A DNA stretch of 64,000 nucleotides from contig CAYNOT010000023.1 of assembly GCA_964398945.1 (NCBI GenBank), positions 3,516 to 67,515 on the forward strand, written 5' to 3'. This stretch comes from JBGTGG01 sp964398945 (GTDB lineage: Bacteria > Bacteroidota > Bacteroidia > Cytophagales > Cyclobacteriaceae). Each line of letters starts with the position of its first letter. Within the stretch, counting starts at the first letter, position 1. Below, piece after piece: positions 54,323-61,662 of this stretch. The position numbers were made by a program, and so were the translations under genes. Below the pieces are notes generated by a model. That model saw only the letters and a list, made by a program, of their open reading frames with translations. It had not been told where the DNA came from and did no database searches.

Positions 54323-55240
54323 ATGAAAAAAGACCCCATCGCTTACATTGCCCTTGCTGCCATCTGTTTAATCTGGGGCACTACGTACCTTGCTTTACGA
54401 ATTGGCGTGATGCACTTTCCACCATTCCTTTTTATTGGGATTCGGCAAACCGTTGCCGGTCTATTATTGGTAAGCTTTCTACTCCTTACGGGAAAATCTG
54501 TTTGGCCAAGTAAAAACCATCTGGCCCAACAAGCCATTGGTGGATTTTTCATGATCACGTTGGGAAATGGTTTGGTTGCCTGGGCGGAAGTCACCATACC
54601 CAGTGGCGTTGCCGCTATCATTTGTACGTTGATGCCCATGTGGGTGATCCTCACCAACCTTGCGACCAATAGCGAAGAAAAAATTACGTGGCCCATTTTG
54701 TTGGGTTCTGCATTGGGCTTGGGTGGCGTGCTCATGATTTTCAGTGAATACATTGCCGACCTTGCCAATCCACTTTACCGTGTCGGGATTTTCATGACTT
54801 TTTTAGCAACAGTAGCATGGGCAACCTGTAGTGTCTGGATGAAAAAATCGAATACCAACAACGATCCCTTCTTAAATGCCGGGATGCAAATGTTTTTTGG
54901 CGGGCTTTTTTCCTTTCTTATCAGTTTTGGTGTCGATGATCTTTCAAATGTAAGGTGGTCGGCTGAAGCAGGATATGCTTTGTTGTACCTAACAATTTTC
55001 GGGTCGTTGATTGCATACGCTTGCTATACATACGCATTGCGAAAACTTCCTATGACTATCGTGTCGCTGTATGCGTATATCAATCCCATTGTTGCGGTTA
55101 TCCTTGGCTGGTTGATCCTGGATGAAAAGTTGAACCTTAAAATAGGCGTAGCTATCCTAATCACCATTGCAGGTGTGTACGTTGTAAATCGTGGATATGA
55201 ATTTGTTGCCAAATGGAAAATCCGATTGTCGAAATCATAA
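54323..55240 (+). CDS. EamA/DMT-family exporter
   Basis: 305 residues with about ten transmembrane helices in two EamA repeats (first AAICLIWGTTYLALRIGV, second VAWATCSVWMKKSN...YTYALRKLPMTIVSLYAYINPIVAVILGWL). Drug/metabolite transporter; divergent from the MocR regulator, so it may export an amino acid or amine. Its last 28 bases overlap the GNAT gene. Confidence 0.92.
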   Translation: MKKDPIAYIALAAICLIWGTTYLALRIGVMHFPPFLFIGIRQTVAGLLLVSFLLLTGKSVWPSKNHLAQQAIGGFFMITLGNGLVAWAEVTIPSGVAAIICTLMPMWVILTNLATNSEEKITWPILLGSALGLGGVLMIFSEYIADLANPLYRVGIFMTFLATVAWATCSVWMKKSNTNNDPFLNAGMQMFFGGLFSFLISFGVDDLSNVRWSAEAGYALLYLTIFGSLIAYACYTYALRKLPMTIVSLYAYINPIVAVILGWLILDEKLNLKIGVAILITIAGVYVVNRGYEFVAKWKIRLSKS

Positions 55241-56193
55241 ATTACAAGACAGAGCACCAGCCGTGGTTTGAGGAATTCAATCGTGATTGGATTGAAAAAT
55301 ACTTTTGGATGGAACCCATTGACGTTCAGGTTTTGCAACATCCGGAAGAACATATCCTTTCAGCGGGCGGAAAAATTTTAATGGCTCTTTATGATAAAGA
55401 AATGGCCGGAACGGTAGCCTTGAAGTTTGTGAAAGAAGGTGTCTATGAATTTACCAAAATGGCAGTAGATGAAAAGTTTAGAGGAAAGAAAATTGGCTAT
55501 GCGCTATCCCTTGCTGCCATTGAGCAAGCGAAGGAATTGAATGCCGACAAAATAATTTTATATTCCAACACCAAGCTTGCAACTGCGATTTCGCTTTACA
55601 AAAAAATAGGGTTCAAAGAAATTCCCCTGGATGGCCCTTACAAAAGGAGCGACATCAAAATGGAATTAATGTTATCTTCCGGTGAATATGTTTCCATTCG
55701 AAAAGCAACAAAGGAAGATTTGCCCGCGCTCCGGAACCTGGCCATAAAAACCTATTTGGATTCCTTTGGCGAAATGAACACGAAAAAGGATATGGACCTT
55801 TACCTTGAAGAAGCTTTCAATCAAAAGAAAATTGAAACAGAGTTCAGTGAGCCCGATTCGATTTTCTTTCTGGCATTTCTGAATGATGAAGTTGTGGGCT
55901 ACGCCCGTATTCGAAACAATCAAGAAGAATTTCAAGATGATGGCGCGCTCGAAATCCATCGTGTTTATGCTGCAAACCATGTGATCGGAAAAGGGGTTGG
56001 TAAAGCGCTATTGAGTTATTGTTTAGATTATGCAAAAAAGATTGGCAAGCAATCCGTATGGCTTGGCGTTTGGGAAAAAAATGAACGCGCGCTTCGGTTT
56101 TACAAAAAAAATGGTTTTGTTAAATTCGGGCAACATGCTTTCCGTATGGGAACGGATTTGCAAAATGATCTCTTAATGAAGAAGGTTCTATAA
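55213..56193 (+). CDS. Double GNAT acetyltransferase
   Basis: 326 residues with two GNAT domains: residues 5-155 (VDEKFRGKKIGYALSLAAIEQAKE is the acetyl-CoA loop) and 160-326 (VIGKGVGKALLSYCLDYAKK). The starting ATG lies in the end of the exporter gene, suggesting coupling. The substrate is unknown; co-expression with an exporter and MocR suggests an amine or amino acid is acetylated and exported, which is inference. Confidence 0.88.
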   Translation: MENPIVEIINYKTEHQPWFEEFNRDWIEKYFWMEPIDVQVLQHPEEHILSAGGKILMALYDKEMAGTVALKFVKEGVYEFTKMAVDEKFRGKKIGYALSLAAIEQAKELNADKIILYSNTKLATAISLYKKIGFKEIPLDGPYKRSDIKMELMLSSGEYVSIRKATKEDLPALRNLAIKTYLDSFGEMNTKKDMDLYLEEAFNQKKIETEFSEPDSIFFLAFLNDEVVGYARIRNNQEEFQDDGALEIHRVYAANHVIGKGVGKALLSYCLDYAKKIGKQSVWLGVWEKNERALRFYKKNGFVKFGQHAFRMGTDLQNDLLMKKVL

Positions 56194-56307
56194 AGAAACT
56201 GTATGACAACCAACTACTATCGTTCGTTAGTGATAAAAATTTTTTCCCATTCATTATGATCCTAACGCATTCAATAATTACTTTGAAAGAATTCAAAATT
56301 TATAACC

Positions 56308-57378
56308 ATGCCAGCCCTCGAAAAAACTTTTGAAATACAACAAACATCTTCTTCAAGACTGCAATCCGTTGACTTTAACAAACTTGGGTTTGGGGATATT
56401 CTTTCCGATCACATGTTTGTTGCCGAATACAATAAGGGCGAGTGGACTTCTGCGAAGATTGTCCCGTATGGTGATCTTTCGCTCAATCCTGCCATGCTTG
56501 CCCTTCACTACGGACAAAGTGTTTTTGAAGGAATGAAAGCTTTTAAAAACAGCGCGGGCGAAATCAATATCTTCCGTGTCAAACGCCACTATGATCGATT
56601 TTTAAAATCGTTGGACAGATTATGCATGGCCCCCGTTCCAGAAGAACTTTTCATAGGTGGTATGGAACAATTGATCAAGCTGGATAAGGCGTGGATTCCA
56701 ACGGTGGAAGGTGGTTCACTTTATTTGCGGCCATTTGCATTTGCTACAGAATCCCGGCTGGGCGTAAAGATTTCAGAAAAATATTTATTCATTATTCTTA
56801 CCAGTCCGGTGGGCCCTTACTATAGCAAACCTGTTCGCGTAAAAGTTGAAGACCATTTTGTACGTGCTGCTGAAGGTGGCCCGGGCTATGCAAAATGTTC
56901 TGGAAACTATGGCGGAGCATACTACCCGACAAAATTAGCAAACGAGCAAGGCTTCGATCAGGTACTTTGGACCGATGCGAAAGAACACAAGTACATCGAT
57001 GAATCGGGAACAATGAATGTGATGTTTGTGATCGATGGGAAATTGATCACACCAAAATTAACGACAGCGGTATTGGATGGTGTTACACGCGACTCAATTA
57101 TTACCCTGGCGAAAGAAATGGATGTAACGGTTGAAGAACGAAAGTTTAGTGTTGATGAATTGCAGAATGCTTTTGAAAACAAAAGTATTTCAGAAGCTTT
57201 CGGGGCAGGAACCGCAGCAGTTGTTGCGCCTATTGCTTCTATCAACATCCAGGGAACAGATTATGTACTTCCGGAGGTAACACCCGATAGTTTTCAACTT
57301 CGCGTAAAAAAGAAATTGAATGATATCCGAATGGGGCTTGCGCCAGATACACATCAGTGGAACCATATCCTTGAATAA
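56308..57378 (+). CDS. Branched-chain aminotransferase, long form
   Basis: 356 residues of type IV aminotransferase, group II BCAT size. Motifs: HYGQSVFEGMKAFK, LYLRPFAFATE, the lysine region YAKCSGNYGGAYYPTKLA, and DESGTMNVMFVIDG...GVTRDSIITLAKE. A second BCAT besides the operon's ilvE. It is followed six bases later by an FMN-binding protein gene. Different regulation or a catabolic role is likely, because it lies outside the attenuated operon. Confidence 0.93.
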   Translation: MPALEKTFEIQQTSSSRLQSVDFNKLGFGDILSDHMFVAEYNKGEWTSAKIVPYGDLSLNPAMLALHYGQSVFEGMKAFKNSAGEINIFRVKRHYDRFLKSLDRLCMAPVPEELFIGGMEQLIKLDKAWIPTVEGGSLYLRPFAFATESRLGVKISEKYLFIILTSPVGPYYSKPVRVKVEDHFVRAAEGGPGYAKCSGNYGGAYYPTKLANEQGFDQVLWTDAKEHKYIDESGTMNVMFVIDGKLITPKLTTAVLDGVTRDSIITLAKEMDVTVEERKFSVDELQNAFENKSISEAFGAGTAAVVAPIASINIQGTDYVLPEVTPDSFQLRVKKKLNDIRMGLAPDTHQWNHILE

Positions 57379-57383
57379 ATTTT

Positions 57384-58022
57384 ATGTCCAGTTTCCCAAT
57401 TACCGATAAAACAAAAATCACAAGACTTCCCAAAAGAGGTTCTTATGATAAAGAAACTGTTTATTCTATTTTGGATGAAGCGTTGGTGTGTACCGTTGCC
57501 TTCAACCTAAAGGGACAACCTTTTCAAATCCCAACAGGTTTTTGCCGGATTGATGATACAATTTACATTCACGGATCGGTGGGAAGTTTTTATATGCGCG
57601 AACTTGCAGCAGGCGAACTTCCCGTTTCCATTGGGGTTACGCACCTCGATGGATTGGTGTTGGCACGGTCTGCTTTTCACCATTCTGTTAACTACAGGTC
57701 CGTTGTCCTTTTTGGTAATGCAAAGAAAATAGAAGACGAAAAAGTACTTTATAACGTATTGGAAATCTTCACCAACAAAATGCAGCCCGGCCGTTGGGAT
57801 GACATCCGCAAACCAAATGCTGGAGAATGGAAAGCCACCATGGTGCTTGCCATTAAAATAGAGGAGGCCTCTGCAAAAATAAGAACCGGTGAGCCCAAAG
57901 ATGATGATGAAGATTATGCTTTGGATATTTGGGCGGGAGTTGTACCATTGAAGCTCGAAAGAAAAAGCCCCATTGCTGATCCAGCGTTAAAAGAAGGTGT
58001 TGGGATCCCTGACTATCTGTAG
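57384..58022 (+). CDS. FMN-binding split-barrel (pyridoxamine phosphate oxidase-like)
   Basis: 212 residues with the flavin-reductase/PNPOx-like split barrel: ALVCTVAFNLKGQPFQIPTGF, IYIHGSVGSFYMRELAAG, SVNYRSVVLFGNAKKI and the C-terminal WAGVVPLKLE. The family has PLP-, FMN- or haem-linked members; the exact one is not clear. Starts six bases after the BCAT gene, so both could be co-transcribed. The 150-bp gap to clpB shows no strong signal. Confidence 0.85.
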   Translation: MSSFPITDKTKITRLPKRGSYDKETVYSILDEALVCTVAFNLKGQPFQIPTGFCRIDDTIYIHGSVGSFYMRELAAGELPVSIGVTHLDGLVLARSAFHHSVNYRSVVLFGNAKKIEDEKVLYNVLEIFTNKMQPGRWDDIRKPNAGEWKATMVLAIKIEEASAKIRTGEPKDDDEDYALDIWAGVVPLKLERKSPIADPALKEGVGIPDYL

Positions 58023-58172
58023 CATTTCAGCTCTTCATTAATTATTAATTGCGCCACTCTGGCGTAATCTCTTCTCAAAGGGCTAGTATTTCCAGACATA
58101 ATTTCCTGTTTCCAACACTTTTCCTTACTGGATTGTGTTTTGATGAAGTCGGTTGCAAAAGACTACATATTT

Positions 58173-60791
58173 ATGAACTTCGATAAATTCACTATAAAAT
58201 CACAGGAAGCTTTACAAAAGTCGGCTGAGATTGTAATGGGCAAACAGCAGCAAGCCATTGAGCCTGCGCATGTGCTCAACGCTATTTTGGATACCGATGA
58301 AAACGTGGCTTCTTATTTAATGAAAAAGTTAACAATCAATCCTGCGGTTTTGAATTCAAAACTTGAAGGGTTGATCAACAGTTACCCGAGTGTATCCGGG
58401 CAGCAACCGTATCTTTCCAATGCTACGAATTCTGTTTTACAACAAGCACAAAAAGAACTCAGCGAGTTTAAAGATGAGTTCGTTTCTGTTGAACATCTGA
58501 TCCTCGCTATTCTCGCCAGCAAAGATAAAATTGCCACCATCATGAAAGAAGTTGGCTTTGAGCGGTCCGGATTGATCAAAGCAATCAAAGAATTACGGGG
58601 AGGCACTTCTGTAACGGATCAAAATGCTGAAGCAAAATATAAGTCGCTGGAACGCTATTCCAAAAACCTGAACGACCTCGCAAAGAAAGGAAAGATCGAT
58701 CCGGTAATTGGGCGCGATGAAGAAATCAGGCGCGTACTTCAAATTCTTTCACGCAGGACAAAAAACAACCCGATCTTATTGGGTGAACCCGGTGTTGGAA
58801 AAACCGCTATTGTTGAAGGCATGGCACAACGCATTGTAGATGGCGATGTACCTGAAAATTTAAAATCAAAAACTTTGATATCCCTTGATATGGGGTTGTT
58901 GGTTGCAGGGGCAAAATACAAAGGCGAGTTTGAGGAACGACTAAAAGCTGTTATCAAAGAAGTAACAGATTCTGATGGACAAATTATTTTATTCATTGAT
59001 GAAATCCATACACTCATCGGGGCAGGTGGCGGTGGCGAGGGTGCCATGGACGCTGCGAATTTATTAAAGCCTGCTTTGGCGCGTGGCGAACTTCATGCGA
59101 TCGGTGCAACCACTTTAAAAGAGTATCAAAAATATATTGAGAAAGACAAAGCCTTGGAACGCAGGTTCCAGGCCGTAATGGTGGATGAACCTTCTGTTGA
59201 AGATTCAATCTCCATCCTGCGCGGAATAAAAGACAAGTATGAACTGCATCATGGTGTTCGCGTAAAAGACGATGCAGTAATCGCTGCCGTAGAACTTTCC
59301 AGCCGGTATATATCTGATCGCTTCCTTCCGGATAAAGCCATTGACCTAATGGATGAAGCGGCTGCAAAACTTCGGTTGGAAATGGATTCCTTGCCTGAGG
59401 AACTGGACGAGTTGAACCGAAAGATCATGCAATTGGAAATTGAACGTGAAGCGATTCGCAGGGAAAAAAACAAAGAAAAAGAATCTGTTCTAAGTAAAGA
59501 AATTGCAGAGTTAAGTGAAAAAAGAAATTCTTTGAAAGCAAAATGGGAAGCCGAGAAAGGGATTGTTCACGGGATCCAAAAAGAAAAAGAGAATATCGAC
59601 CACTTAAAATTTGAAGCAGAACAAGCTGAAAAATCTGGCGACTATGAAAAGGTTGCGGAAATCCGGTATGGGAAAATGACGGAAGCTGATGCGCGTTTAA
59701 AATCCTTTCAGGAAAAAATGAAGGAGATGCAAACCGAATCACCGCTTCTTAAAGAAGAAGTGGACAGCGAAGACATTGCGGAAGTGGTAGCTAAGTGGAC
59801 CGGAATCCCGGTTTCTAAAATGTTGCAAAGTGATCGGGAGAAATTGCTGCACCTTGAAGATGAATTGAGCAAACGCGTGGCCGGACAAGAAGAAGCGATC
59901 CGTGCATTGTCCGATGCGGTGCGCAGAAGCCGTGCAGGATTGCAAGATCCGAAACGGCCGATTGGTTCGTTCATCTTCATGGGAACAACCGGGGTTGGAA
60001 AAACCGAATTGTCGAAAGCGCTTGCTGAGTATCTTTTCAATGATGAGAATGCATTGGTGCGCATTGATATGAGTGAATACCAGGAACGCCATGCGGTTAG
60101 TCGATTAATTGGCGCGCCTCCGGGATATGTGGGGTACGATGAAGGTGGCCAATTGACGGAAGCTATTCGTAGAAAACCGTATTCCGTTATTCTTCTGGAT
60201 GAAATTGAAAAGGCACATCCTGATGTATTCAACGTTTTGTTACAAGTGTTGGATGATGGCCGCTTGACCGATAACAAAGGACGTGTTGCCAATTTCAAAA
60301 ATACGATCATCATCATGACCACGAATACAGGTTCTTCCATTATCCAGGAGAATTTCGAAAAGATTACGGATGAAAACTATTTCGAAACAATTGAAGAAAC
60401 GAAGGATGAAGTGCTTGAAGTTTTAAAGAAATCAGTACGCCCTGAGTTTATCAACCGTATCGATGAGATCATCATGTTCCGTCCGCTGACGAAAACCGAT
60501 ATCCGGAAAATCGTATCCATCCAATTTGATCTCACAAAAAAAAGGTTGGAAGATGCGGGAATCAAGATAGACATCAGTGATGCGGCTATGGACAGGCTTG
60601 CTGCACTTGGCTACGATCCGCAATTCGGGGCACGGCCGCTCAAGCGCGTGATGCAACGTGAAATTTTGAACGAGTTGTCGAAACAAATATTAGCGGGCAA
60701 TATTCAGAAAGACGCTGTGATTTTTATCGATTTAATTAACGATGTGGAGTTCGTTTTTGAGAACCTTGTTGAACCGATGGTTGTTACGTAA
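58173..60791 (+). CDS. clpB: ClpB disaggregase
   Basis: 872 residues from ATG 58173 (protein begins NFDKFTIKSQEALQKS); an ATG 11 codons upstream is rejected. Domains: N-terminal Clp_N, NBD1 with Walker A GEPGVGKTAI, a long coiled-coil M-domain (residues about 405-525), and NBD2 with GTTGVGKTEL and Walker B VILLDEIEK. Hsp100 chaperone that works with DnaK on aggregated proteins. No HrcA/CIRCE or sigma-32 box was recognised in the leader. A terminator lies downstream. Confidence 0.97.
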   Translation: MNFDKFTIKSQEALQKSAEIVMGKQQQAIEPAHVLNAILDTDENVASYLMKKLTINPAVLNSKLEGLINSYPSVSGQQPYLSNATNSVLQQAQKELSEFKDEFVSVEHLILAILASKDKIATIMKEVGFERSGLIKAIKELRGGTSVTDQNAEAKYKSLERYSKNLNDLAKKGKIDPVIGRDEEIRRVLQILSRRTKNNPILLGEPGVGKTAIVEGMAQRIVDGDVPENLKSKTLISLDMGLLVAGAKYKGEFEERLKAVIKEVTDSDGQIILFIDEIHTLIGAGGGGEGAMDAANLLKPALARGELHAIGATTLKEYQKYIEKDKALERRFQAVMVDEPSVEDSISILRGIKDKYELHHGVRVKDDAVIAAVELSSRYISDRFLPDKAIDLMDEAAAKLRLEMDSLPEELDELNRKIMQLEIEREAIRREKNKEKESVLSKEIAELSEKRNSLKAKWEAEKGIVHGIQKEKENIDHLKFEAEQAEKSGDYEKVAEIRYGKMTEADARLKSFQEKMKEMQTESPLLKEEVDSEDIAEVVAKWTGIPVSKMLQSDREKLLHLEDELSKRVAGQEEAIRALSDAVRRSRAGLQDPKRPIGSFIFMGTTGVGKTELSKALAEYLFNDENALVRIDMSEYQERHAVSRLIGAPPGYVGYDEGGQLTEAIRRKPYSVILLDEIEKAHPDVFNVLLQVLDDGRLTDNKGRVANFKNTIIIMTTNTGSSIIQENFEKITDENYFETIEETKDEVLEVLKKSVRPEFINRIDEIIMFRPLTKTDIRKIVSIQFDLTKKRLEDAGIKIDISDAAMDRLAALGYDPQFGARPLKRVMQREILNELSKQILAGNIQKDAVIFIDLINDVEFVFENLVEPMVVT

Positions 60792-60856
60792 GCAGGTTTA
60801 AGGATTAGTAAACCTTTCCCCTCCAGGGAAAGCGGTTGGTTGAGGGGTTTGGTTGG

Positions 60857-60887
60857 AGCCAGTCATGGAAACATGGCTGGCTTTTTT
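60857..60887 (+). terminator. Intrinsic terminator of clpB
   Basis: AGCCAG-T-CATG, loop GAAA, CATG-G-CTGGCT, then TTTTT (60857-60887); a strong stem with a single mismatch and a U-run. Confidence 0.85.
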
Positions 60888-60953
60888 AGTTAATGTGTGT
60901 CGGGTCGAAATGACCTGTACCACTCAAATGCTTTCCTCTTGCACCTGCTGAAT

Positions 60954-61418
60954 TTATTCACTCAAAAGTTCCAATTTCTCCGACTTTTTCAGACGGTCCT
61001 TCATGCCGGGAAATTCTCCAATTAGGTCTTCTAGGACAATCACTGTGTCGGATACCTCCCAAACAATGTAGCGGGCATAACTGGGCTTATCACTTTTTTT
61101 GACTTCCCTTCCATCGGAGCCATAGACCGTGTAACCTGGGCGCATTTCGAACTGAATGGACAGTGTGTCGTTTTGTATTCGCCAGTCTTTCATCAGAAAC
61201 GACATGTAAGGTTCAATTCCAACTTTTCCATGGACATTGATTGCTGGTCCAAAAACACCAGTGCGGTCTTCGTGAAACTCCATGTACCATCCTTGCGCCT
61301 GTCCATTTTCCACTGGCTTCTTCCAATTTCCGACAAGACTTTTTTCTTTTTCTTGAAGAGATGAGGTAGTTGTTGTGGTGCAACCTACAATTATAAGCAA
61401 GTAGAAGAAATGCTTCAT
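60954..61418 (-). CDS. Small putative lipoprotein
   Basis: 154 residues with signal KHFFYLLIIVGC and lipobox Cys at residue 13, then a T/S-rich linker and a lipocalin-like beta domain (LVGNWKK...WYMEFHEDRTGVFG...DTLSIQFEMRPGYTVYG). The pattern LVGxW...F.DG is common in exported lipocalin-like proteins. Function unknown. Confidence 0.65.
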   Translation of the reverse strand: MKHFFYLLIIVGCTTTTTSSLQEKEKSLVGNWKKPVENGQAQGWYMEFHEDRTGVFGPAINVHGKVGIEPYMSFLMKDWRIQNDTLSIQFEMRPGYTVYGSDGREVKKSDKPSYARYIVWEVSDTVIVLEDLIGEFPGMKDRLKKSEKLELLSE

Positions 61419-61517
61419 AAAGTCGATGTCATTATGTTGGAAGGAAATATTTGGTAGTCAAACAGAAGGCAAAATCTGATTTGTTAGGAATATCTTCATG
61501 TGCCCATAGCAGTGAAG

Positions 61518-61651
61518 CCCAACGGTTTGCAGCTACACGCAGGCAGGGATTTTTACCACTAAACTTCCTACGAAGCACCAATGTTCAAATTTACGAAAAA
61601 CTGTCCTACGAAGCACGAAACCCCTGCTTGCGTATAGGTGCTGTTGGGCGT
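61518..61651. repeat. attC-like imperfect inverted repeat
   Basis: GCCCAAC (61518-61524) and GTTGGGC (61645-61651) fit the integron R'' (RYYYAAC) and R' (GTTRRRY) boxes. Inside, GCAGCTACACGCAGGCAGGG on the left pairs with CCCTGCTTGCGTATAGGTGC on the right with a few mismatches. The outer spacers are 5 and 1 nt, not the usual 5 and 6, so this is not a standard attC. It starts 12 bases after the helicase stop on the minus strand, where an attC would lie for a cassette. Confidence 0.5.
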
Positions 61652-61662
61652 AGGTTTTCTTC

